From Natrarchaeobius chitinivorans (GTDB lineage Archaea; Halobacteriota; Halobacteria; Halobacteriales; Natrialbaceae), in the NCBI RefSeq assembly GCF_003841505.1, contig NZ_REGA01000008.1, forward strand, positions 106,162 through 170,161: a DNA stretch of 64,000 bases, in the 5' to 3' direction. The notes beneath the pieces were generated by a model. That model was not told the DNA's origin. It was given only the letters and a program-made list of their open reading frames with translations, and ran no database searches. How positions within the stretch are numbered: position 1 is the stretch's first letter; each line of letters starts with the position of its first letter. This document shows positions 44,801 to 52,619 of the stretch, piece by piece. A program made the translations under genes and the position numbers.

Positions 44801-46058
44801 TCAGGGCGAGTTGACTGTCGCCCGTCCGCCGAGACGACTGTAGGCCCCGACGGACATACCGCCACCCAACATTCTTCGCACCGACGTAATCTGCATTCTG
44901 AGTCGCACCACACGACTCACACTCAAACGCCGACTGTCGCACTCGGTTCCCCTCGCTCGTATGTCCACACTCGGGACACCGCCGACTCGTATTCTTCGGG
45001 TCGACAAACTCGACGCTAATCCCGTCGGCTTCAGCCTTGTACTCCACGAGGTCAACGAGTTGCCGGTGTGCCCACTGGTGGAACTCCTTGACAGGTGGCG
45101 CACGCTCTCGGATGTGCTTCAGGTTCTCGAACGCGATGTATTCGCAGTCGTGTGTGCGTGCTTCTTCGAGAATCTGATTAGCGACTTGATGAAGTTGGTC
45201 ACGGAGATACCGTGATTCTCTCCCGCTCATCTGCTGGATCGTCCGATGGGCAGATTGTGTCCCAGTCTGCTGAAGGTTTCCACGGATCCGCTCGAACACC
45301 CGGTGGCGGTGCCTGAGTTCTCTCCCCGATGCGAAGTATGCTGTGCTGGTGGTGGCGATGTTGACGATGCCGAGGTCAACGCCGAGAACTGTCCTGTCCT
45401 CGTCGTCATCCTGTTTATCGACCTGTTTCTCGGGCTTGTCTTTGCGAAAACCAAGGTGGATGTAGTATTCGTCATCACGCTTCGACAGCGTAGACTCCGT
45501 TATTTCCCACTCATCGTCGTTAAGGTATTCGTGTTGGTACCCGTCTTCTTCGTCAGGGAGGTTCAGATCACACCGAATCCGACCATCGACCGTGGAGAGC
45601 GAAGCGGACCCGTCATCGAACAGCGTCATTGTCCGAGTGTCGTATTTCACCGTGTTACTGGTGAACTCCGGTCGAGACGTTTTGTAGTGTTCATCAAGGT
45701 CTTCGATTGCTTCGACACCATCAAGCGCGGCTGCGGCCTGATGGGTGGCGAGAATTGCGTGTTGACTCCCGAGACGTGTTTCCCCTAACACCTCGTCGTA
45801 GGCAAGGTCTTGGAGGTAGGTTTTCCGCGTCTCACCAACGTCCCATCCGATGCGGCTACTGATGTTACAGGCAGTTTTCCACTCAGTGATGGTGGCCTCG
45901 AGCAAGTCCTGTTGCTCGGTGGTGAGAATAGGACGGGTGATTACGGTGCGTCTCAGGTAGCCGTCTGCCACAGGCTTCAATAGATGATAGGGGTAGTTAA
46001 TAGGTTGTGGTCAGTGGCAGCGAGTGTCGGCTTCAACCCCGGGCACGGTGGGCCTGGG
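44701..46058 (-). mobile_element. IS605-group (IS1341-type) element carrying only tnpB
   Basis: Bounded by subterminal hairpins: 44701-44724 (right end, 9-bp stem, loop CACCGT on the minus strand) and 46037-46058 (left end, about 6-bp stem with one mismatch, loop CCACCGT). The shared loop sequence supports common recognition by a TnpA supplied in trans. No tnpA (Y1 HUH transposase) is inside. True outer ends are probably some bases beyond the hairpins. Confidence 0.8.
44754..45980 (-). CDS. tnpB: TnpB, IS605-group RNA-guided nuclease
   Basis: The 408-residue protein has an N-terminal OrfB helix-turn-helix region (LTTEQQDLLEATITEWKTAC) and a RuvC-like domain with all three acidic residues: Asp in GVDLGIVNIA, Glu in AFENLKHIRERA and Asp in NADYVGAKN, and the zinc ribbon CPECGHTSEG...CESCGATQNA. 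It appears intact. By family knowledge it is a programmable DNA nuclease guided by an RNA from the element end, which helps keep the element after excision. It lies alone without tnpA. Confidence 0.94.
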   Translation of the reverse strand: MKPVADGYLRRTVITRPILTTEQQDLLEATITEWKTACNISSRIGWDVGETRKTYLQDLAYDEVLGETRLGSQHAILATHQAAAALDGVEAIEDLDEHYKTSRPEFTSNTVKYDTRTMTLFDDGSASLSTVDGRIRCDLNLPDEEDGYQHEYLNDDEWEITESTLSKRDDEYYIHLGFRKDKPEKQVDKQDDDEDRTVLGVDLGIVNIATTSTAYFASGRELRHRHRVFERIRGNLQQTGTQSAHRTIQQMSGRESRYLRDQLHQVANQILEEARTHDCEYIAFENLKHIRERAPPVKEFHQWAHRQLVDLVEYKAEADGISVEFVDPKNTSRRCPECGHTSEGNRVRQSAFECESCGATQNADYVGAKNVGWRYVRRGLQSSRRTGDSQLALKSGTVTPNRGFVPSD

Positions 46059-46125
46059 AATCCACCTTGATACCTATTTGAAGGGGTATCGGAGAACGGC
46101 GACAGAAGGGCTACACCAGTCCGTA

Positions 46126-47490
46126 TCAGGCTTCGGCCTTCGCGTTCACGAGCGTCTCGTACATCCCCTCGGCGAGTTCGGCCGCCCGCTCGCCGTCTCG
46201 AGCCTCGGCGTAGACTCGCACGAGCGGTTCGGTTCCCGAGGGTCGTGCGAGCACCCACGCGTCGCCGTAATCGAGTCGGTAGCCATCGCGGGTGTTGAGT
46301 TCGGCGTCCGCCGATTTGGCGTGGTTGGCAGCCGCATCGAGCATGGCGTCGCGTTCTGCCGTCGATTCGTAGGCGACGTTGTGTCGGACGTTGGCGTAGC
46401 CGTCGTAGGGAGAGACGATCTCGCTGACCGGCCGCTCGGCGACGAGTTCGAGAAACTGTGCCGCCGTGAACGCGCCGTCGCGCGCAAGCCTGTATCCGGG
46501 GAAGAAGATCCCGCCGTTGCCCTCGCCGGCGATCGGAACGCGTCGCCCGTTTTCGGTCAGTTCCTCGATCCGCGTGATGATGTTCGTCGAGCCGATCGGC
46601 GTGAGCTCGAGTTCCGCGCCGACGTCCGTCACGACGTCGACGAGTCGCTGGGAGACGTTGACCGCTGAGACGGCCGTATCGCCGGTCTCGAGTTCCGCGG
46701 CGGCGAGCGCCGCGAGCGTCGCGTCCCCTTCGACGTACTCGCCGTTCTCGTCGAAGAAGATGGCCCGATCGGCGTCGCCGTCGTGGGCGATGCCGACGTC
46801 CGCGTCCGTCGCCCTGACGAGTCGGCCGAGGTCCGTCAGATTGTCGACGACCGGTTCGGGATCGCGACCGGGGAAGTGACCGTCTGGCTGGCTGTTGACG
46901 GTGACGACCCGACAACCGAGGTCGCGCAAGAACTGTGGGCTGGTCAGCGCGCCGGCACCGTGGCCGGGATCGAGTGCGACCGTCAACTCCGCGTCGGCGA
47001 TCGTCTCGACACTGGCTGCCTCGAGCAGTTCGTCGACGTACTCCCGGACGACGCCGTCGACGTCGCGGGACCGACCCGTTTCGTCCCACGGTGCGACGGT
47101 AAACCCTTCCGTGACCAGCGTCTCTTCGACCTCCTCGAGGTCCGAAACGGCGAGTTCGATACCGTCGGACCCGACGAGTTTGACGCCGTTGTACTGTGGC
47201 GGGTTGTGCGAGGCGGTGATGACGATGACGGGAATGGCCTCTCGCTCGGCGTAAAACTGTGCTCCGGGCGTCGGGAGGATCCCGAGACGGTCGACGTCGG
47301 TTCCGGTGCTCGCGAGTCCGCTGGCGGCCGCATCCGCCAGCATCCGACCGGTGTAACGCGTATCGCGTGCGATCGCGACACGCTCGACCCCCCAGGCCGT
47401 CCCCGCCGCTTTCGCGACGCGCATGACGAACGCGGGCGTCAACTCCTCGTTGGCGACGCCCCGCGTCCCGCTGGATCCGAAGACTTCCAT
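46126..47490 (-). CDS. glmM: Phosphoglucosamine mutase / phosphomannomutase
   Basis: The 454-residue alpha-D-phosphohexomutase has the phosphoserine motif VIVITASHNPPQYNG (TASHNP), the metal loop DGDADRAIFFDENG, the sugar-binding GEGNGGIFFPGYR and the phosphate-binding RPSGTEPLVRVYAEA. It belongs to the archaeal GlmM/ManB group; substrate specificity is not decided by sequence. The stop TGA is followed directly by TACGGACTGGTGTAGCCC, a motif also found next to the MgtC gene. Confidence 0.93.
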   Translation of the reverse strand: MEVFGSSGTRGVANEELTPAFVMRVAKAAGTAWGVERVAIARDTRYTGRMLADAAASGLASTGTDVDRLGILPTPGAQFYAEREAIPVIVITASHNPPQYNGVKLVGSDGIELAVSDLEEVEETLVTEGFTVAPWDETGRSRDVDGVVREYVDELLEAASVETIADAELTVALDPGHGAGALTSPQFLRDLGCRVVTVNSQPDGHFPGRDPEPVVDNLTDLGRLVRATDADVGIAHDGDADRAIFFDENGEYVEGDATLAALAAAELETGDTAVSAVNVSQRLVDVVTDVGAELELTPIGSTNIITRIEELTENGRRVPIAGEGNGGIFFPGYRLARDGAFTAAQFLELVAERPVSEIVSPYDGYANVRHNVAYESTAERDAMLDAAANHAKSADAELNTRDGYRLDYGDAWVLARPSGTEPLVRVYAEARDGERAAELAEGMYETLVNAKAEA

Positions 47491-47605
47491 CGAGTCCTAG
47501 TCCGACCGGAACCCTCAAAGGGATTCCGAAGGATTCGGTCGGGAGTGAGCGCCACGCGCTGGGAGAGACGGTAACCCTTTCGGCGTCGCCTCCCAGACAC
47601 TCCGT

Positions 47606-48499
47606 ATGGATTCGATCGAGGAGAAACGCGTCTTCGGGGACCGATCGGGCGCACTCGAGGCGTACGTCGCGAGCGCGCTGGGCGTCGTCCGCGTCCGCAT
47701 CGCCGGCGAAACCGTCGGCGAGTTCGGTCTCTGTGCGCGCTGTGACGCACGCGACGTCGCGACGAACGGGCAGAGAGTCGCCATCGCGACCGACGAGGAC
47801 GTTCGAGTGCTCGACCTCGAGACCGGAACCGGGGACGACGAGGGGCGGGAAACGGCCGCCGACCGGTTCGTCGATACCGGGTTCGGTCCGTCGGTCGCGG
47901 TCGGCTACGACGGAACGGACCTCCTCGCTGCCGACGCCGACGGGACGATTGCGCGAACGACGGCCGAACGCGACGGGTGGGACCGACTCGAGGCCGATTC
48001 GATCGCGTCGGTTCGGGCCATCGACGCCGACCTCGTCGCGACCGACGGCGGTGTGTATCGCTTCCACGACGGCGACCTCGAGCACGCGGGGCTGGCCGAC
48101 TGCCGTGACGTCTCCGCCCCGGGAGTCCCCCTCGCGGCCACCAGTGACGGCGTGTACAGGCTCGGTAACGGCTGGATGGTCGACCTCGACGGAGCCTTCG
48201 AGATGGTCGCGGCGGACCCCCGCTCGACGCCCGGACGACTCGCGCGCGCTCACGCCGTCTCCGGCGAGACGCTCTACGCGTTGGACGGCGGTGTCTGGAG
48301 CGAGATCCCCCATCCCGGTGGGCGGATCGTCGACGTCGGCTACGGCGAAACGGTGTACGCCGTCACCGAGGACGGCCGATTTCTCGTGGCGACCGACGAC
48401 GGTACCGACGAAACCGAAGCCAACGGGTGGCGAACTCGCTCGCTCGGAGTCGACGGCGTCACCGGACTCGCGGTCGTGTCGACACGATCGACGACGTGA
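47606..48499 (+). CDS. Haloarchaeal beta-propeller protein (HVO_0234 family)
   Basis: The 297-residue protein has repeats of about 40 residues with VAxxTD-type strands (RVAIATDEDVRVLDLETGTG, DLVATDGGVYRFHDGDLEHA, GETLYALDGGVWSEIPHPGG, ETVYAVTEDGRFLVATDDG), consistent with a seven-bladed propeller. It corresponds to the HVO_0234-like family, adjacent to prs in several haloarchaea. No signal peptide, so cytosolic; function unknown. Confidence 0.82.
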   Translation: MDSIEEKRVFGDRSGALEAYVASALGVVRVRIAGETVGEFGLCARCDARDVATNGQRVAIATDEDVRVLDLETGTGDDEGRETAADRFVDTGFGPSVAVGYDGTDLLAADADGTIARTTAERDGWDRLEADSIASVRAIDADLVATDGGVYRFHDGDLEHAGLADCRDVSAPGVPLAATSDGVYRLGNGWMVDLDGAFEMVAADPRSTPGRLARAHAVSGETLYALDGGVWSEIPHPGGRIVDVGYGETVYAVTEDGRFLVATDDGTDETEANGWRTRSLGVDGVTGLAVVSTRSTT

Positions 48500-48610
48500 C
48501 CGGCCTGGACTCGGTCGACTCGAGCGGTCTTCGGGGAACGACTCGAGCGGGAGAAGAATGCGGGCACCGAGAACGAAAACCCGTTTACCCCGCGGGCTGT
48601 GGGGTCGAGT

Positions 48611-49462
48611 ATGATCGTCAGTGGATCCACGTCACAGGCGCTCGCCGCGGCGCTCGCGCGGGAACTCGAGGAACCGCTCGCGCCCGTCGAGTACGACCGT
48701 TTTCCCGACGGCGAACTGCTCGCTTCCGTTCCCGGTATCGGCACACGGGAGCGAGCGGTCGTCGTCGCGTCGACCGTCTCGAGCGACGCCCACCTCGAGG
48801 TGCTCTTGTTACAGGACGCCCTGCGTGAGGCCGGCGTCGACGAGGTCGTGACGGTCCTGCCGTACATGGGGTACGGCCGTCAGGACAAATCGTTCGAGTC
48901 CGGCCAGCCCGTCTCGGCGCGAGCGGTCGCGCGCGCGATTTCGACCGGAACCGATCGCGTCCTCACGGTGAACCCCCACGAGGAGTCCGTGTGTGAGTTT
49001 TTCGAGCCGACTGCGACGGCCGTCGACGCGGCGGGTCGGCTGGCCGATCCGCTTCCCGACGACCTCGTCGATCCCGTTTTCCTCTCCCCGGATGCGGGTG
49101 CCATCGATCTCGCCGAGACGGTTCGAGACGCCTACGGCGGCGGCGAGACGGACTACTTCGAGAAGACGCGCCACTCGGGCACCGACGTCGAAATTTCGCC
49201 GAGTGACGTGGACGTCGCCGCTCGAGACGTCGTGGTCGCTGACGACATCATCGCGACGGGATCGACGATGAGCGAAGCCGTCGCCGTCCTCCAGGACCGC
49301 GGCGTCGACCGCGTCTTTCTCACCTGCGTCCACCCGCTTCTGGTCCGGAACGCGTACACGAAGCTCTCGCGGGCCGGCGTCGAGGCGATCTACGGCACCG
49401 ACACGATCGAGCGGGAGACCAGCGCCGTCTCGGTCGCACCCTATCTCGCCTCGAGACTGTAG
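48611..49462 (+). CDS. prs: Ribose-phosphate diphosphokinase (PRPP synthase)
   Basis: The 283-residue enzyme makes PRPP from ribose-5-phosphate and ATP, feeding upp and hisI-pathway reactions. Key blocks: YDRFPDGELLASVPGI, MGYGRQDKSFESGQPVSARA (catalytic flexible region) and the PRPP-binding VVVADDIIATGSTMSEAV. The short archaeal form lacks the allosteric elements of long bacterial Prs. The start at 48611 is preferred to a Met four codons upstream. Confidence 0.95.
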   Translation: MIVSGSTSQALAAALARELEEPLAPVEYDRFPDGELLASVPGIGTRERAVVVASTVSSDAHLEVLLLQDALREAGVDEVVTVLPYMGYGRQDKSFESGQPVSARAVARAISTGTDRVLTVNPHEESVCEFFEPTATAVDAAGRLADPLPDDLVDPVFLSPDAGAIDLAETVRDAYGGGETDYFEKTRHSGTDVEISPSDVDVAARDVVVADDIIATGSTMSEAVAVLQDRGVDRVFLTCVHPLLVRNAYTKLSRAGVEAIYGTDTIERETSAVSVAPYLASRL

Positions 49463-49613
49463 CCGTCGTCGCCGTCCTCGTTTCGCGTTCGTTTCTGCTC
49501 GCTCACCCGTCCCCGAAATAATGTCAGGTGTTAAGTAATTTCGATCCGCTGGTCTACGTGACACCGACCGGAACGGCAGCCAGACGCCGGTCGACAACCA
49601 CTCTCGAGAACCG

Positions 49614-50141
49614 ATGCACGGAATCGTTCACAAGACACTCAAAGAGTACGTCGTCGAACGCACGGACGAGACCTCATGGACCGCGATCGTCGAACGGTCC
49701 GGTCTCGAACCATCGCTTTACTTACCGGTCTCACACTACGACGACCGCGAGTTCGAGGCGATCCTCGAGACGCTGTCGGAACTCGCCGTCCAGGACCGGC
49801 CGGAGATCGAACGCTCCGTTGGACGGACGCTCGCTCCCGCATTGCTGTCGACGTTCGATGCCCACATCCGAGCCGAGTGGGGACTCCGCGAGTTCCTCGA
49901 CAATCTCGAGTCGATCACGACGGCTGTCGACGCGTCGGCGGGGGAGACGTCCGTTCCCCACCTCTCGTGTCGACGGGACGGCGACGACGCACTCGTCACG
50001 TACCGCTCCCCGCGAAACTACCACGACGTCGCCCACGGAATTCTCGAGGGCGTCGTCGACGAGTTCGATGCGGACGCGACGGTCGCCGTCGATCGGCGAG
50101 ACGACGAGGGCGTCTGGACCTTCCGCGTCGCCCTCGAGTGA
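49614..50141 (+). CDS. H-NOX (HNOB) family protein, proximal His not found
   Basis: The 175-residue protein starts MHGIVHKTLKEYVVERTDET and has the HNOB fold pattern (SWTAIVERSGLEPSLYLPVS) and the heme-propionate motif Y-x-S-x-R (YRSPR near residue 132), ending with an alpha/beta heme-pocket element. Aligning to the known bacterial H-NOX by the YxSxR motif places the proximal heme His about 29 residues upstream, where this protein has EFLDNLESITTAVD with no His. It may bind heme differently or not at all. Family assignment is firm; NO sensing is not. Confidence 0.8.
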   Translation: MHGIVHKTLKEYVVERTDETSWTAIVERSGLEPSLYLPVSHYDDREFEAILETLSELAVQDRPEIERSVGRTLAPALLSTFDAHIRAEWGLREFLDNLESITTAVDASAGETSVPHLSCRRDGDDALVTYRSPRNYHDVAHGILEGVVDEFDADATVAVDRRDDEGVWTFRVALE

Positions 50142-50166
50142 GACGGATCGACGCCATTCCTGCGAG

Positions 50167-52434
50167 TCACTCCCGGCGAGAGCGTGAAAACGGGGGTGTC
50201 ACCGCCGTCGCTATCAGGACCGCCAGTAACGCGGCGAGCGCTCCACCGACGCCGAACCCTGGTAGCGGTTCGTCTTCGATACCGATCGCCGAGTCCGTCG
50301 ACACCGAAACCGTCGTGGACGCGTCGCCGATCGCGACCTCGTACCCTCCGTCGTCGTCGAACGAGAGTTCCGTCTCGATCGTCTCGGTTTCGCCCGGCTC
50401 CACCCGGACGAGGTGTTCGTCGACGACGCCGTCGACCGTCCGCACCTCGAGTAAGGCAGCCCCCGCTCGATCGTCGCGGCTCTCGAGCGTCGCCCTCACG
50501 GTCGCCGGTTCGCCGGGTTCGACCGTTTCGGGCTCGACCGAGAGATCGGCGACGACGACGCTCGAGTGGGGGCGGACGTGAACGGGTATCCGCTCGGAGC
50601 CGACCGCGAGTTCGTACGCACCGGGTTCCGTCGGGGTCCAGACGAGTCGATCGGTCGTTCGTTCTCCCGGCGAAAGCGTCGTCTGGCTGTGATCGACGAT
50701 TCTGCCGTCGACCTCGAGCGTCGGGTCGGCCGTCCCGTCCCTGTCGCCGACGTTTTCGGCCGTAACGGGGACGCTCACGCGCTGGTCGACGGGAACCGTG
50801 ATCGACTCTTCGCTCGCGCGATCACGGACCCACGGCTCGTCGGCGACCTCGATCGATTCGGCGTCGAGCCCGTACTCGATCGTGGCTCCCTGGAGGCCGA
50901 ACGCCGACCCGTGATCGGCCTGGCTCCACATCGCCGGCGTCTCGTCGGTCCGCGTGTAGCGTTCGGCGACCGAACGGACCTCCGGCCCGCCCGCGGCCTC
51001 GAGCAACTCGAGGAACTCGGGTTCGGTCACCCCGTCGCGGGCGTTCAGCAGCCGAAAGACGTCGACGAGCGTGCGGTCGCCGTCGGTCGCCTGTCGCAGG
51101 GTCCGATCGATCTCTCCGTAGACGAGTCGGCCTTTGACGTAGTCGGTCCGGCCGTCCTGCCAGGTGGTCGGATCGACGAGCACCCCGTCGGCGTACGGCG
51201 ATCGCTCGCCGGCTCCGAGGTGGCGGCTGAACTCCTCGAACTCGATGAGTCCCAGTTCGAACGAGAGCAGTGCCGCGTAGTACTCCGCCTGCGCTTCGGT
51301 CAGCCACTCGGTCCCGGACCCGGCGTCCGCTTCGCCCCCACCCCCGGTGAATCCCTGCCGCACGTGGACGTACTCGTGAACCCAGACGTTGGTCGGGTCC
51401 TCGAGGGGCGCATCGGCGACGACCCAGGCGTCGGCGTCACCGTACTGGACGCCCTGAGGACCCAAGTCGACGTCGGCTGGGGCGGCGACGACGAACACCT
51501 CGTCGCTCCGGGCTCCGACGTCGAGGCGCTCGCTCGCGTACGCGAGCGTGTCGAGAACGTCCGCCGGTCTTTCCTCGAGATCCGCGGCGTCGGGGACGAC
51601 GAGCCTGATGGTCTCCCCGCCGACGGTCCGCTGGTGTTCGGTCACCTCCCCGAAGAACGCGATGTGGCCGCCGGTCGCGCCGGGACCGTCGATTTGCACT
51701 GTCTCGTCGTGACCGACCGACTCGGTCTGGCGCAGTGATATGTCGATGCCGGGAACCTGTACGATCCCCCACTCCCCGGTATCGACGAAAGTGTATCCAT
51801 CGTTCGTCGCTCCCGTAAAGGCCTCCGCGTCCGACGCGACAGCGGGCTCTACTCCGTCCGACGCGAGCCCGATCGACCCGTCCGCCTGCGGCTCGAATCT
51901 GACTGATCCGTCCGCCTGCGGCCCGATTTCGGCAGTCGAGTGTGAGTGGTGACCCACGTCGCCGGTCCGATTTGCCGGCCTCGTAAAGCGAACCACCGGT
52001 TCGTCGGTTTCCCCGGTCCACCGGAGCCAGCCGTCGCCGGTCTTCTCGAAGCCGTCCGTCGATTCGATCTCGGATCGTTGCCCGACGTGAATCTCGAGAT
52101 CGACGACCGGGTCGGGAACCCGAAATCGCTTTTCAGTCTCGAACGTCCCGGGCCGATCGGGGAGATGTCGAAGCGTCGTCGTCCGGTGAAGGACGTCGTT
52201 CGCGCCGTCGTTGTCGGCCCTCGAGGCCACTGCCGGATGGGCCGCGTTCGAGACCGCCGCCGTCTCGCCGGGTGCAGCCTCGAGGTCGCCGCCCGCTGGG
52301 GCGTCGCCGGGGTCGCCGGATCCGACGGAACCGGACGTCGAACCCGCGATTCCGGTCGTCGCACCCGCAACGCCCGCCGGGAGCGAACCCACCAGCAGGA
52401 CGACGAACGCGAGGACGACGAACCGGTTACTCAT
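50167..52434 (-). CDS. Secreted HExxH metalloprotease-like protein with PGF-CTERM anchor
   Basis: The 755-residue protein has an N-terminal signal (VLAFVVLLVGSLPAGVAGA) and a middle gluzincin-type domain: HEYVHVRQGF (HExxH) with a third ligand candidate in WLTEAQAEYYAALL. Two Ig/CARDB-like beta domains follow (about 540-620 and 625-700). The C-terminus PLPGFGVGGALAALLAVLIA plus an Arg tail is a PGF-CTERM sorting signal, processed and lipid-anchored by archaeosortase ArtA in haloarchaea. It is probably cell-surface bound. Substrate unknown. ATG at 52434 is preferred to GTG one codon earlier. Confidence 0.87.
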   Translation of the reverse strand: MSNRFVVLAFVVLLVGSLPAGVAGATTGIAGSTSGSVGSGDPGDAPAGGDLEAAPGETAAVSNAAHPAVASRADNDGANDVLHRTTTLRHLPDRPGTFETEKRFRVPDPVVDLEIHVGQRSEIESTDGFEKTGDGWLRWTGETDEPVVRFTRPANRTGDVGHHSHSTAEIGPQADGSVRFEPQADGSIGLASDGVEPAVASDAEAFTGATNDGYTFVDTGEWGIVQVPGIDISLRQTESVGHDETVQIDGPGATGGHIAFFGEVTEHQRTVGGETIRLVVPDAADLEERPADVLDTLAYASERLDVGARSDEVFVVAAPADVDLGPQGVQYGDADAWVVADAPLEDPTNVWVHEYVHVRQGFTGGGGEADAGSGTEWLTEAQAEYYAALLSFELGLIEFEEFSRHLGAGERSPYADGVLVDPTTWQDGRTDYVKGRLVYGEIDRTLRQATDGDRTLVDVFRLLNARDGVTEPEFLELLEAAGGPEVRSVAERYTRTDETPAMWSQADHGSAFGLQGATIEYGLDAESIEVADEPWVRDRASEESITVPVDQRVSVPVTAENVGDRDGTADPTLEVDGRIVDHSQTTLSPGERTTDRLVWTPTEPGAYELAVGSERIPVHVRPHSSVVVADLSVEPETVEPGEPATVRATLESRDDRAGAALLEVRTVDGVVDEHLVRVEPGETETIETELSFDDDGGYEVAIGDASTTVSVSTDSAIGIEDEPLPGFGVGGALAALLAVLIATAVTPPFSRSRRE

Positions 52435-52539
52435 CACCCCGCTTCTGGGGAGTCAACGGGCATGACTGTTGTGAAAATCGTACGGTCGGCGGGGCTGAAA
52501 CACGCCCAACGCGAAGCGGCGAACGGTCCCCCGAGATCG

Positions 52540-52619
52540 GACGGTTTCCTGTCCGTCAGTTCCGGCCCACCCGCGACCCGGGCGGTGGGTACGCCGGGAC
52601 GTCGGTACAGCAATCCGTA
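52540..52619 (-). mobile_element. Family-1 palindromic MITE-like element, copy D (80 bp)
   Basis: In reverse orientation it begins TACGGATTGCTGTACCGAC and ends GACAGGAAACCGTC. Its TACGG end abuts the TGA stop of ileS without any gap (TGA at 52622-52620), so ileS ends exactly at the element edge. The other end is the more diverged one. Confidence 0.84.
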
